From Verrucomicrobiales bacterium (GTDB lineage Bacteria > Verrucomicrobiota > Verrucomicrobiia > Verrucomicrobiales > DEV007), in the NCBI GenBank assembly GCA_016795385.1, contig JAEUHI010000047.1, positions 146,912-210,911 of the forward strand: a DNA stretch of 64,000 bases, in the 5' to 3' direction. The notes under the pieces were generated by a model. It searched no databases. It was not told the DNA's origin and worked only from the letters and a program-made list of their open reading frames with translations. Both the position numbers and the translations under genes were made by a program. Every line of letters begins with the position of its first letter. Position 1 is the stretch's first letter. Of this stretch, positions 1 to 8,416 are shown piece after piece.

Positions 1-987
1 GAGCAGCTCGTAGGACTTCGATTCCGTGCTCGGCACCGCATTCTGGTCGAGGTAGGTGGTCGGGATGTAAAGGACGCGGACCACGCCGATCGACGGCGTC
101 GGCACCGCGGGCAGGATGCCGGTGAAACCGATCGCGCCGCCGCTGCTGCCCTCGCCCAGGATCAGCGTCTCGCCGTAGAGCGTGATGTGCGAGCCGTCGC
201 AGAAAAAGATCGTCTCCGTCGCTGTCTCGATCGCCGGAGTCTCCTCCGCCACGGGTTCCTCGGCCGCTTCCGGTTCGGCCGCGTTTTTTCCCGAGACCGG
301 ACAGACCGAAGAGACCGGCTTTTCTTCGTTCGGAATTTCCCCGACTTCGAGCGGACGCCAGGGGTCCTCGTTCACCGCGAAGTCCGTGTCGATGGCGACG
401 CCGTTGAGAGAGGCGTTGGCCGTCCACTCGACCTTTTCCGCACGCCGTCCATAGACGTGGGCGTCGTAGGTTTTGCCGTTGCGCATTTCCGCGACGCGGA
501 CGGTCAGCGACCCCTCGGGCAACGGCTCACCCTCCAGCGGCACTCCCTGATAGACCCGCATCGTCCCGACCTCGTTGACCCGCTCTTCGAGCAGGGCCGT
601 GATGGTGCTCGGCAACTTCTGCCGGACCACCATGGGCACCGCGCGGCGCAGGGCTTCGCGGGGATGGTTGCGGATCAGTTCCTTCATCTCGGGCCGGCGC
701 TCCGCGGCGAGGCGGAGACCCTCGGCTTCCATTTCCGGCGAAGGCGATTCGATGAAACGCTGCGACCACGAGGCGAAAGCGGTCAGCGCATCCGGATTCG
801 ATGCCTCCTCGACGGGTCCTGGTCCCACTGTTGAGGACGGCCGGACAGAACCTTCGACAGCCTGCGACGCGACCGGCACCCGTGGCTCCGGACTCTCGTC
901 CCGAAGCAGGATGAGGGCAATGCCAAAGAGCACGGCAAGACCCACGATGGCCAGCCGGCGGAAACGGGGATGGGGTTTAAGGTTCAA
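1..987 (-). CDS. Secreted or membrane-anchored protein, possible M6-like metalloprotease (C-terminus outside window)
   Basis: An open minus-strand frame runs without a stop from a TTG start at 985-987 off the left edge, giving about 329 residues. The first 25 residues hold a basic segment and one hydrophobic stretch (LAIVGLAVLFGIALILL), so the protein is exported or anchored. A low-complexity Pro/Glu-rich linker lies near residues 225-255. The last visible part (VVRVLYIPTTYLDQNAVPST) resembles the strand that opens the catalytic domain of M6/gametolysin-like secreted metalloproteases of PVC bacteria. The HExxH zinc motif would lie outside the window, so this assignment is inference. No ATG is available near the hydrophobic segment, which is why TTG was chosen. 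Plain hypothetical is the alternative. Confidence 0.45.
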   Translation of the reverse strand, partial: MNLKPHPRFRRLAIVGLAVLFGIALILLRDESPEPRVPVASQAVEGSVRPSSTVGPGPVEEASNPDALTAFASWSQRFIESPSPEMEAEGLRLAAERRPEMKELIRNHPREALRRAVPMVVRQKLPSTITALLEERVNEVGTMRVYQGVPLEGEPLPEGSLTVRVAEMRNGKTYDAHVYGRRAEKVEWTANASLNGVAIDTDFAVNEDPWRPLEVGEIPNEEKPVSSVCPVSGKNAAEPEAAEEPVAEETPAIETATETIFFCDGSHITLYGETLILGEGSSGGAIGFTGILPAVPTPSIGVVRVLYIPTTYLDQNAVPSTESKSYELL

Positions 988-1122
988 GCGGTTCCGGGAG
1001 GGGCCGGAAAAGTGCGGGAAGGTGCCGATTGAAACAAAATTGCGCGGTTTTGGCGAGTGCGTTTCGCGGGGGAAGGAGAAAAAGATTTCCCGGCCGAACC
1101 GAATCGTTGCAGTGAATCGTGA

Positions 1123-1533
1123 TCAGAATTCGAAGGGATTCACGACATCGACTCCCGTGCCCTCGAAATCCTTCGTGTTGCGCGTCGCGATTGTCAGCCG
1201 GAACTCCAGTGCCGTGGCGGCGAGGAGACTGTCGATGACCGGAAACGTTCGTTCGGCAGCAAGGCGGCCCCAGCGGTCGATGACCGAAATCGAGAGCGGA
1301 AGGATGTCTTGGCCGTAATCACTTTCGAGATGCTCCAGCCAATGTTCGAAGGCCGGGCATTGATCCGGTGATCTGCGTCGCAGGGTTTCGATCCCTTTTC
1401 GGATTTCGCCCAAAGTGAGCACGCTAATGCAATGGCGGTCCTTCACGGTGGCCTCCGCCCATCGTTTGACTGCCTCATTACAGCGACGGCCTTTGCGGAG
1501 TTCGGAAAGCACGTTGGTATCGAGGAGATACAT
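1123..1533 (-). CDS. PIN-domain ribonuclease toxin (VapC family)
   Basis: A 136-residue protein with the complete PIN-domain acidic set: D5 (MYLLDTNVLSELRKG), E43 (LTLGEIRKGIE), D101 (VIDSLLAATALE) and D122 after the IATRNTKDF strand. VapC/FitB toxins are Mg2+-dependent ribonucleases that cut tRNA or other RNAs and are held inactive by their antitoxin. The gene starts 12 bp after the stop of the upstream ribbon-helix-helix antitoxin on the same strand, the usual antitoxin-toxin order. It is full length with no disrupted catalytic residue, so it is probably functional. The RNA target cannot be deduced. Confidence 0.93.
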   Translation of the reverse strand: MYLLDTNVLSELRKGRRCNEAVKRWAEATVKDRHCISVLTLGEIRKGIETLRRRSPDQCPAFEHWLEHLESDYGQDILPLSISVIDRWGRLAAERTFPVIDSLLAATALEFRLTIATRNTKDFEGTGVDVVNPFEF

Positions 1534-1545
1534 GTACGATTCCGA

Positions 1546-1797
1546 TCAGCTGAGGTCGATTTCGCGGATTTCGGTGTCCCGCGGGCGGCTCCACTCAAGT
1601 TCCACATCGGGAGCGACCTCGCCCTCTGGAGAAATAAGAAACTCGATCAGGGTCGCCCTTCCGTTTTCTTCCCGGGAGAGCGCCTCCCGGAGAATCCTCC
1701 GATGCAGTTCCTCGGTCGAAAGCCCCTGTGCGGCGGCACGGCGCTTCAGCCTTTGAACGAGCGCGTCCTCAACTTCGCGAACCAGCAATTGACCCAT
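1546..1797 (-). CDS. FitA-like ribbon-helix-helix antitoxin
   Basis: An 83-residue protein starting MGQLLVREVEDALVQRL, the typical N-terminal DNA-binding strand and first helix of FitA/VapB-type antitoxins. The C-terminal half (acidic, Trp-containing, ending DTEIREIDLS) would wrap the PIN toxin. A longer frame starts 27 bp upstream at 1824 (MISMISRFP), but those codons lie inside the palindromic operator and family members begin with M-x-QLLVR, so 1797 is preferred. No Shine-Dalgarno is visible before 1797 and the promoter sits very close, so translation may be leaderless. The antitoxin-toxin complex is expected to repress its own promoter through the adjacent palindrome. Confidence 0.85.
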   Translation of the reverse strand: MGQLLVREVEDALVQRLKRRAAAQGLSTEELHRRILREALSREENGRATLIEFLISPEGEVAPDVELEWSRPRDTEIREIDLS

Positions 1798-1802
1798 TGG
1801 GA

Positions 1803-1831
1803 AACGTGATATCATTGATATCAAATGTCAA
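1803..1831 (-). promoter_or_regulatory. Promoter and operator of the toxin-antitoxin pair
   Basis: Reading the minus strand, a consensus -35 box TTGACA (1831-1826) is followed by two copies of the self-complementary octamer TGATATCA, separated by one base (1807-1823). The antitoxin ATG follows 10 bp later. The symmetry is perfect over 8 bp on each side. Position and symmetry fit an operator bound by the ribbon-helix-helix antitoxin. The exact -10 box is ambiguous because the palindrome covers it. Confidence 0.65.
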
Positions 1832-1922
1832 GAGCGAGCCAAGAGCCCCTGGCCAAACAGCGCGATCACGGAAGGCGTGCAATCCGCGTTAAAAAGGCAG
1901 GATTCGCGGAGAGAAATCAGAG

Positions 1923-3398
1923 ATGACCTTTCCCGCAGAATCCCTCACCCCCGCCGGGCGCTTCCTCCTCGATCGCCGCCGCTTTCTCTCCGACAGTGCG
2001 ACGGCGCTCGGATCGGTCGCTTTGGCGAGTTTGTTAGGGAGGGACGGGCTCCTCGCGGCTCCGTCCACAGGCACGTCGATCGATCCGGCGAATCCCTACG
2101 CGCCGCGGCGACCGCATTATCCGGCGAAGGCGAAGAACGTCGTCGTCATCTTCTGCGCCGGGGCGGTCAGCCAGCTCGAGACCTGGGACTACAAGCCCGA
2201 GCTGATCGAGTGGGACGACAAACCGCTCCCCGGTGGTCCGGCGGTGACGTTCCAGGGACCCGCTGGCAACCTGGCGCGTCCGCAGTATGCCTTCCGACAA
2301 CGGGGCAAGACCGGCAAGTGGGTCAGCGACCTGATTCCCCACCTGGCCGAGATGACCGACGAGATCGCTTTCGTCCATTCCCTGACGAGCAAGTCAAACA
2401 CCCACGGTCCGGCGGAGAATTTCCTCTCGACCGGTTCGGTCCTCGACGGTTTCCCGAGTCTCGGGGCCTGGACCACCTATGCGCTCGGCAGCGAAAGCCG
2501 CGATCTGCCCGCCTACGTCGCCATTCCCGATCCGCGCGGCGTGCCGCAGAACGGGGCCAACAACTGGGGGCCCGGCTTCCTGCCCGCCGCCTTCCAGGGC
2601 ACGACGATGAGTTCGAAAAGTCCCATCCGCCATCTCAGCGCGCCGGGCGTTGCTCCCGCAGCGGATCGTGCGGCGCGCGACCTGCTCCAACGGATGAATG
2701 CACGTCATCTCGAGGCCAATCCCGGTGATGGCAAACTCGCCGCCCGCATTGCCAGTTACGAACTCGCCGCGCGGATGCAGCTCAGCATGCCGGAGATTTC
2801 CGACCTCGGTTCCGAGCCCGCCCACATCCTGAAACTCTACGGGGCCGACGACACGACCAATCCTGACAAAGCCGCCTTCGCGAAAAACTGCATCCTCGCG
2901 CGCCGGCTCATCGAGAAGGGGGTGCGGTTCGTGCAGCTCTTCAACGGCGCCTACGCCAGCGGGGGCAAGCTGAATTGGGACGGTCACAGCGAATTGAAGG
3001 ACCAATACGACGTCCACGCCGCCATCCTCGATCAACCGGCCGCCGCCCTGATCAAGGATCTGCGCCAGCGCGGACTGCTCGAGGACACGCTCGTGGTCTG
3101 GTGCACCGAGTTCGGCCGCATGCCCTTTTTCCAGAAGGGGGCGAAAGGCCGCGACCACAATCCCGACGGCTTCACCTGCTGGATGACCGGGGCGGGCGTG
3201 AAACCCGGCGTCAGCCACGGCGAGACCGATCCGCTGGGCCAGAAGGCGGTGAAGGACGTGCATCCCCTCTACGATTTCAACGCGACGATTCTGCACCTGT
3301 TAGGGATGGATCACGAGAGACTCACCTTCGAGCACAACGGCATTGCGAGGCGGCTCACGAACGTCGAGGGTCATGTGATCCGGGAGATTCTGGCGTAG
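1923..3398 (+). CDS. DUF1501 domain protein, Tat-exported, alkaline-phosphatase/sulfatase-like fold
   Basis: A 491-residue protein. The N-terminus has a twin-arginine signal ([15 protein letters not shown]) followed by a short hydrophobic, Ala/Leu-rich segment, so folded export through Tat is predicted. DUF1501 landmarks are visible: [16 protein letters not shown] near residue 80, [20 protein letters not shown] near residue 395, and the C-terminal [17 protein letters not shown] plus [15 protein letters not shown]. The family is abundant in Planctomycetes and Verrucomicrobiota, belongs to the sulfatase-like clan and has no settled reaction. It usually sits beside a DUF1549/DUF1553 c-type cytochrome-like gene, but none is present here: upstream is a toxin-antitoxin pair and downstream an unrelated membrane protein. 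The start has a purine-rich leader (GGAGAG) at moderate spacing. Confidence 0.9.
   Translation: MTFPAESLTPAGRFLLDRRRFLSDSATALGSVALASLLGRDGLLAAPSTGTSIDPANPYAPRRPHYPAKAKNVVVIFCAGAVSQLETWDYKPELIEWDDKPLPGGPAVTFQGPAGNLARPQYAFRQRGKTGKWVSDLIPHLAEMTDEIAFVHSLTSKSNTHGPAENFLSTGSVLDGFPSLGAWTTYALGSESRDLPAYVAIPDPRGVPQNGANNWGPGFLPAAFQGTTMSSKSPIRHLSAPGVAPAADRAARDLLQRMNARHLEANPGDGKLAARIASYELAARMQLSMPEISDLGSEPAHILKLYGADDTTNPDKAAFAKNCILARRLIEKGVRFVQLFNGAYASGGKLNWDGHSELKDQYDVHAAILDQPAAALIKDLRQRGLLEDTLVVWCTEFGRMPFFQKGAKGRDHNPDGFTCWMTGAGVKPGVSHGETDPLGQKAVKDVHPLYDFNATILHLLGMDHERLTFEHNGIARRLTNVEGHVIREILA
2861..2870 (-). repeat. TTTGTCAGGA 10-mer copy 1
   Basis: Plus strand reads TCCTGACAAA inside the DUF1501 gene, where it encodes Pro-Asp-Lys as CCT-GAC-AAA. 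Confidence 0.9.
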
Positions 3399-3450
3399 GG
3401 CCTACGCAATCGTTTTGACTTTGCTCGCGGAATCCGGGTAGCCTCCGCGC

Positions 3451-4431
3451 ATGATCATTCCGCAGTTTTGGGCCGAGCACCGCATCCAGGAAAAACGCGA
3501 CGGCCGGCAGGTGACGGTGCGCCGCTGGGGATGGTCGGATACGAGCGAGGCCGATGCCCGCGCCTTGGCCGAGTCACGGGCGGAGGAGGCGATCTCGCGC
3601 GTCTGGGCGGGCGAGGATCTGCGCCGGCGTGAGCCGCTCGAAACCTATGGGAATGGCGACGGCATGCCGATCCGCGAGGAAGTGGTATGGCGTTTTCCCC
3701 ATGCGATCATCACGCGGAACAGCTACGGATCGCTCTGTTTGAATACCCCGCGCGTCCTCTTCGCCGATGTCGACTCCACCTTCCGGGATCCGCTTCGCAT
3801 GCCACTGGGCGGATGCCTTTTGCTCGTGCTGGCCGGGATCGGTCTCGGGATCTGGCTGCAATCGCTGTGGATCGGAGCTCTCGTGGGCATCGGGATTCCG
3901 TGGCTGTGGAGTGAGATCAATCGACGCATCCGGGCCAGTCGTCGATCACGGCTCGAGGCGGAGGCCCGCACCGCGAGCCTCGAGGGGATCCGGGCCTTTG
4001 CCGCCTCACATCCCGACTGGCACTTGCGCGTCTACGAGACGCCCGCCGGATACCGGCTCCTCGCGATGCATGACGTCTTCGAGCCGCGTGATGAAAGGAC
4101 GAAAAGCTCGCTCGCGGATCTGGATTCCGACCGGCGTTTCGTCACCCTCTGTCTCTTGCAGAATTGTTTCCGCGCCCGGGTCAGTCCGAAGTATTGGCGC
4201 ATCGGATATCGTCCCGCCGAGTCGCTGCCGAAATCGAAATGGCCTTTTCCGCCCGAGCACGTGCCGCGCCGCCAGCAGTGGATTGAGGGCTACGAGCGCA
4301 TCGCACTTGGATTCGCTTCGTGCCGGTTTCTGGAAAGTCTCGGCAGCAGCCGGGTCCATCCGGAGGCCGAGGAAGTGAGAAAAATCCACGACGAACTCTG
4401 CCGCTCCGGACTGTCGTTGCCCCTGGCGTGA
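3451..4431 (+). CDS. Conserved membrane protein of unknown function with an hDhD motif
   Basis: A 326-residue protein. The N-terminal half contains GRQVTVRRWGWSD and PIREEVVWRFPHAIITRNSYG, followed by LNTPRVLFADVD, a hydrophobic segment or hairpin (residues about 112-150), a basic/coiled helix, and a C-terminal domain with LRVYETPAGYRLLAMHDVF and CFRARVSPKYWRIGYRP. I recognise this as a conserved but uncharacterised bacterial family. The hDhD signature (LFADVD), a later AMH triplet and a third acidic strand (ADLDSD) are reminiscent of archaeo-eukaryotic primase-like catalytic cores interrupted by a membrane hairpin; that is inference only. It follows the DUF1501 gene by 52 bp and may share its transcript. 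No export signal is seen at the N-terminus. Confidence 0.75.
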   Translation: MIIPQFWAEHRIQEKRDGRQVTVRRWGWSDTSEADARALAESRAEEAISRVWAGEDLRRREPLETYGNGDGMPIREEVVWRFPHAIITRNSYGSLCLNTPRVLFADVDSTFRDPLRMPLGGCLLLVLAGIGLGIWLQSLWIGALVGIGIPWLWSEINRRIRASRRSRLEAEARTASLEGIRAFAASHPDWHLRVYETPAGYRLLAMHDVFEPRDERTKSSLADLDSDRRFVTLCLLQNCFRARVSPKYWRIGYRPAESLPKSKWPFPPEHVPRRQQWIEGYERIALGFASCRFLESLGSSRVHPEAEEVRKIHDELCRSGLSLPLA

Positions 4432-4447
4432 GCGGCGCTTCCGACGA

Positions 4448-5956
4448 TCATTCGTATTGCCATTTCAGGATCCAGGGATCGTCCATCTCTTTCTGGAAGG
4501 CACGGAGTTTTTCCTGATATTGACGCAGCACCTCGGTGTAGGCCGGGTCGCCGGCGAGGTTTTTGGCTTCGTTAGGGTCTTCGTCGATACGGTAGAGCTC
4601 GAAGGCGGGGCGGTGGATGTATTCGCCGACGGTCTTTTGTCCGTAGGGGGCGTCGAGCGACTTGCGGTATTGGGCCTGGAAGCTGCTCGCCGTCCAGAGA
4701 TCCGAGGCGAAGGGGTAGGGCAGGGGCGAGGCGATGTTCCAGATCAGCTTGTATTGCTTGTCGCGGACGACGCGCATCGGGTAATACATCTGGATCTCGT
4801 GGAAGGTGTGCGAGGCGTGGAGTGTTTCCCAATGCTCCGCCTTGCCGTCTCCGAGGATGGAAAGCCACGATTTGCCGTGATAGGCGTCGAGGTTCGGACC
4901 GAGATTGTCTTTCGCGACCTCGGGATGGTCCTCCCAGAATTTTGTCGCGTTCACGAAACGTTTCGGGCGGTTCTTTTCCTTGTCGAGACCACCGGCGAAG
5001 TCGAGCAGGCTCGGGGTGATGTCGATGTGGCTGACGAGGGCCTCGTGTTTCACGCCGCGCTTCGGTTCGTAGGGATTGCGGACCACGAAAGGCACGCGCA
5101 GGCCGCCTTCGTAGACGGTGGTCTTGCCGCCGGGGAAGGCCATGCCGTGATCGGAGGTGAAAACGATCATCGTCTTGTCATAGAGTCCCGCTTCCTTGAG
5201 GATTTCGACGAGTCGCGCGACGCCCTGATCGACACGGGAGACGCTCTGGTAATATTGGGCGAGTTCCTCGCGCGTCTCCGGATTGTCGGTGAGGAAAGGC
5301 GGGATCGGCACCGTCGCGGGATCGTAGAAGACTTCCTCCACGCCGGGGAAGGAGCCACGCCCGGGCTTGTTGCCGAAAAGATTCGGCTTCAATTCCAGCT
5401 TCGAGGTTTCATCGATGCCGCCGCCACGATGCGGATCGGAGGTCGCAAAGTAGAGGAAGAAAGGGCGCTCGTCCGCGGCGGTGAGAAAGTCGCGGCATTT
5501 CTCGGCCATCTCGACGGTGTTGCGATCGTTGCCCTTCAGGTAGGTCTCATAGCGATAGACCTGCTCGGGCCCAACATGATACTTGCCGATGTGTCCCGTG
5601 CGGTAGCCGGCCCCGGCCATGACGCGGGGGAGGGCGAGGCTCACGACCGTCTTCCACGATTCGAACTTGTGGTAGGAATGCTGGTGGCCGTACATCCCGT
5701 TGCGGTGGTTGTGCAATCCTGACATCACCACAGAACGGCTCGCCGCGCAGCTCGCGGTGGTGGCGTAGGCATTGAGAAAGACCGTGCCATCGGCGGCGAT
5801 GGCATCGATCGCCGGGGTCTTTGCCACCGGATCGCCGTAACAACCGAGGGTGGGCGACTCGTCGTCCGTGATGATGAAGATGACGTTCTTCTCCGCCGCG
5901 GTCGCGGCGAGGGAAATGAGGGGGAGGAAGAGGCAAAGGACGGGAGGGAGCTTCAT
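4448..5956 (-). CDS. Secreted sulfatase, heparan N-sulfatase-like, with CAASR active-site motif
   Basis: A 502-residue S1-type sulfatase starting MKLPPVLCLFLPLISLAATA, a clear Sec signal peptide. An in-frame upstream extension to 6067 would overlap mutL and adds a low-complexity tail, so 5956 is used. Metal-binding Asp pair: VIFIITDDESPTLGCYGD. The nucleophile motif is SCAASRSVVMSG, with Ala where most sulfatases have Pro, a variant met in SGSH-like families. Further landmarks are GKYHVGPEQVY, TSDHGMAFPGGKTTVYEGG and DPNEAKNLAGDP near the C-terminus. The Cys must be oxidised to formylglycine by an enzyme not found in this window. It lies 74 bp downstream of mutL on the same strand. Confidence 0.92.
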   Translation of the reverse strand: MKLPPVLCLFLPLISLAATAAEKNVIFIITDDESPTLGCYGDPVAKTPAIDAIAADGTVFLNAYATTASCAASRSVVMSGLHNHRNGMYGHQHSYHKFESWKTVVSLALPRVMAGAGYRTGHIGKYHVGPEQVYRYETYLKGNDRNTVEMAEKCRDFLTAADERPFFLYFATSDPHRGGGIDETSKLELKPNLFGNKPGRGSFPGVEEVFYDPATVPIPPFLTDNPETREELAQYYQSVSRVDQGVARLVEILKEAGLYDKTMIVFTSDHGMAFPGGKTTVYEGGLRVPFVVRNPYEPKRGVKHEALVSHIDITPSLLDFAGGLDKEKNRPKRFVNATKFWEDHPEVAKDNLGPNLDAYHGKSWLSILGDGKAEHWETLHASHTFHEIQMYYPMRVVRDKQYKLIWNIASPLPYPFASDLWTASSFQAQYRKSLDAPYGQKTVGEYIHRPAFELYRIDEDPNEAKNLAGDPAYTEVLRQYQEKLRAFQKEMDDPWILKWQYE

Positions 5957-6029
5957 CGTTGGCGATGATGACGAGGTACGAGAATTTGGGCAAGGACGTG
6001 ATGCTGGGAGTTTGTGCCGACTTCCGACT

Positions 6030-7904
6030 TCACGCCCGCCTTCCGAACTTCCGCTCCAGCTCGGCATAGCCGATCTGGATCAAGGTCGGTCGGCCATGAG
6101 GACAGCAATACGGCATGTCGCATCGGAGGAGATCTTCGAGGAGCTTGCGTAGTTCGGGCTCTTTCAGGAAGTCATTCGCCTTCACGGCGGCGCGGCAGAC
6201 GGTGGTGGCGATGAGATCCTCGCCGAGGCGCAGGCTCGACATGCGGTCGCTCGCGACACGGATCTCCTGGATCACTTCATGGAGGAAGGCCTCGGGATCA
6301 TCGCGCTTGAGGAAGGCGGGGAGGGCGTCGAGTTTCAGGGTGTTGCCCCCGAAGGGCTCGGCCCCGAAACCGAGGCGTTCGAGCGTCTCGAGGTGGCGCG
6401 AGACAAGATCGAAATCGCGCGGCGGCAGATCGACCATGAGCGGCGCGAGGAGCCGCTGCGAGGGTGCGCCCTCCACCTCCATGCGGCGGCGGAGGTCTTC
6501 GAAAAGGACGCGCTCGTGGGCGGCGTGCTGGTCCATGAGGACGAGGCCTTCCTTTGCCTCGAGGAGGACGTAAAGTTTTCCTAACACTCCGATAATCCGG
6601 TAGTCGGAGGCCTTGGGTTTTTCTTCGGTGATGGGAGCAGGCTCGACGGGGGCTGGCGGCTCCGGAAGGGGCTCGGTTTCGCCGGACGGGGCGGGAGCAG
6701 ACAGGGTTGAATGGGGCGCTTGACCCTCTTCGGTCGGGGGCGTGGTTTGCTCGACCCGCTGGCGTTCCAGCGCGGTGAAGAGCTGGGCGGGGCGCGGATC
6801 CAGACGCGGAGTGCTGTAGACCGTGGCGGGCTCGATCAATTCCTCCTGCACGAGGGGCGGCTTCGGCGCGCCGGAGGTGCCGGTGAGACCGACGCCGGAG
6901 ACGGGGCGGGTCATGCGTTCGCGCAAGGTGCGGCTGACGGCGGCGACGATGGCATCCTGCACCGCGAAGCCGTCGTGGAAGCGCACCTCGCGTTTGGCAG
7001 GGTGGACGTTCACATCGACGGCGGCCGGATCGGTCTCGAGGAAGAGGAAGGTGACGGGATATTGCCCTTTCATCAGGGCAGTGTGGTAGCCCTCGCGCAT
7101 CGCGCGGGTGACGATGGCGGCCTCGACGGGGCGGCCGTTGAGAAAGGTGAGCTGCTGGCGCCGGTCGCTGCGTCCCATTCCGGGTGGGCCGATGAACCCA
7201 CGCACTTTCACGCCCTTCTGCTCGAGCGGCTCGATTTCGAGGAGGCGCGAGGCAAGATCGTCGCCGACAAGACCTCCGATGCGCTCGCGCAAGCTCGTCG
7301 TGGCGGGGAGCTGGAAGGCGAGGCGCTCGTCGCGGACGAGCGAAAAGCGCACCCGCTCGTGGGCGATCGCCTGGGTTTTCAGGACTTGTTCGAGGTGGGC
7401 GTATTCGGTGGCCTCGGTGCGGAGGAATTTGCGGCGGGCGGGGAGGTTGAAAAAGAGCGAACGCACCTCGATCTGGGTGCCGGGGGGCTCGCCGCAGTCG
7501 TTGACCCGCTCGAGCTTGCCGCCGGTGACGATCACCTCGGTGCCGGTGAGGGCGCCGGGCTCGCGCGTGGCGAGGCGGAATTTCGCGACGCTGGCGATGC
7601 TGGGAATGGCTTCGCCGCGGAAGCCGAGGGTGGTGATGGCGCCGAGATCCTCCTTCGTGCGGATCTTCGAGGTGGCGTTCCGCTCGAGACACATGAGGGC
7701 ATCGTCGCGGTTCATCCCGCAGCCGTCGTCGGTGACGCGGATCAGGGCGATGCCGCCGCGCTGCACCCGCACCTCGATGTTCGAGGCACCGGCATCGAGA
7801 CTGTTCTCGACGAGCTCTTTCACGACCGAAGCCGGGCGCTCCACCACTTCGCCGGCGGCGACCTGGCAGGCGAGGGCTTCGGGGAGGAGACGGATTTTAC
7901 CCAT
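6030..7904 (-). CDS. mutL: DNA mismatch repair protein MutL
   Basis: A 624-residue MutL. The N-terminal GHKL ATPase carries VVERPASVVKELVENSLDAG, DDGCGMNRDD, and TLGFRGEAIPSIASV. A Pro/Glu-rich linker spans roughly residues 340-430. The C-terminal domain has the metal-dependent endonuclease motif DQHAAHERVLFE (DQHA-x2-E-x4-E, near residue 457) and CPHGRPT (near residue 601), so this MutL should nick DNA by itself, as in organisms lacking MutH. It couples MutS mismatch recognition to strand incision. No mutS is in the window. It is divergent from the IscA-type gene downstream of its start, with 114 bp between the two ATG codons. Confidence 0.97.
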   Translation of the reverse strand: MGKIRLLPEALACQVAAGEVVERPASVVKELVENSLDAGASNIEVRVQRGGIALIRVTDDGCGMNRDDALMCLERNATSKIRTKEDLGAITTLGFRGEAIPSIASVAKFRLATREPGALTGTEVIVTGGKLERVNDCGEPPGTQIEVRSLFFNLPARRKFLRTEATEYAHLEQVLKTQAIAHERVRFSLVRDERLAFQLPATTSLRERIGGLVGDDLASRLLEIEPLEQKGVKVRGFIGPPGMGRSDRRQQLTFLNGRPVEAAIVTRAMREGYHTALMKGQYPVTFLFLETDPAAVDVNVHPAKREVRFHDGFAVQDAIVAAVSRTLRERMTRPVSGVGLTGTSGAPKPPLVQEELIEPATVYSTPRLDPRPAQLFTALERQRVEQTTPPTEEGQAPHSTLSAPAPSGETEPLPEPPAPVEPAPITEEKPKASDYRIIGVLGKLYVLLEAKEGLVLMDQHAAHERVLFEDLRRRMEVEGAPSQRLLAPLMVDLPPRDFDLVSRHLETLERLGFGAEPFGGNTLKLDALPAFLKRDDPEAFLHEVIQEIRVASDRMSSLRLGEDLIATTVCRAAVKANDFLKEPELRKLLEDLLRCDMPYCCPHGRPTLIQIGYAELERKFGRRA

Positions 7905-7975
7905 AAGTTGAGTCGGAGAGAGGGCGGCGGGAGGAATGGAAGGCGGCTCCGGGTGAGACGCAAGACCGTAATCCC

Positions 7976-8017
7976 TCTTTACCTTTTACTTTTCACTTTT
8001 CACCTTTTACTTTTCCC
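7976..8017 (+). repeat. Heptad-phased repeat array (six 7-mers)
   Basis: Six consecutive heptamers in exact 7-bp register with consensus NNNTYAC (for example CTTTTAC, TTTTCAC). They end one base before the ATG of the IscA-type gene, so they form its whole 5' leader. Confidence 0.8.
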
Positions 8018-8018
8018 C

Positions 8019-8414
8019 ATGATCGAACTCACCGATGCCGCCGCCGGGCACCTCCTCGACCTGCTCGAGGAAAAAGACTTTTCCCCCGAGGAAAAGGGCC
8101 TGCGCCTTTTTGTCGAGAAGGGAGGCTGCGCCGGGATGTCCTACGCGATGAAGATCGACGTGCCGGGCGAAGGCGATGCCGTTTTCACCAACGGGGCGGC
8201 CCGCGTCTTCGTCGACGCGGAGAGCCTGAAATACCTCGACGGCTGCCATCTCGACTACGTGGACGCGCTGAACGACGCGGGCTTCAAGATCGAAAATCCC
8301 AATGCCGCCCGCAGTTGCGGCTGCGGCACCTCCTTCGAGCCGGCGGTGGCGGGCGCGGCTCCGGCCTATGATCCGGCGACGATGGATGGCGAAGTCTGCG
8401 GAGGGAACAACTGA
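8019..8414 (+). CDS. IscA/ErpA/HesB-type iron-sulfur carrier with C-terminal extension
   Basis: A 131-residue A-type carrier protein. It begins MIELTDAAAGHLLDLL and contains the three conserved cysteines in LFVEKGGCAGMSYAM and SCGCGTSF. These proteins transfer [2Fe-2S] or [4Fe-4S] clusters to apo-enzymes in the cytoplasm. The about 25-residue tail after SCGCG (Ala/Pro-rich, ending GEVCGGNN) is longer than usual and adds a fourth Cys. A longer frame reading in from 6711 is a shadow of mutL; the ATG at 8019 follows the repeat leader and matches the family start. No obvious Shine-Dalgarno is seen, only a pyrimidine-rich heptad array. The next gene starts 2 bp after the stop, suggesting coupling. 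Confidence 0.92.
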   Translation: MIELTDAAAGHLLDLLEEKDFSPEEKGLRLFVEKGGCAGMSYAMKIDVPGEGDAVFTNGAARVFVDAESLKYLDGCHLDYVDALNDAGFKIENPNAARSCGCGTSFEPAVAGAAPAYDPATMDGEVCGGNN

Positions 8415-8416
8415 GA

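Noticed and set aside
6711..8414. A 567-codon plus-strand frame across mutL into the IscA-type gene
   Set aside because: The first 436 codons are the antisense of mutL; only the last 131 codons encode a real protein.
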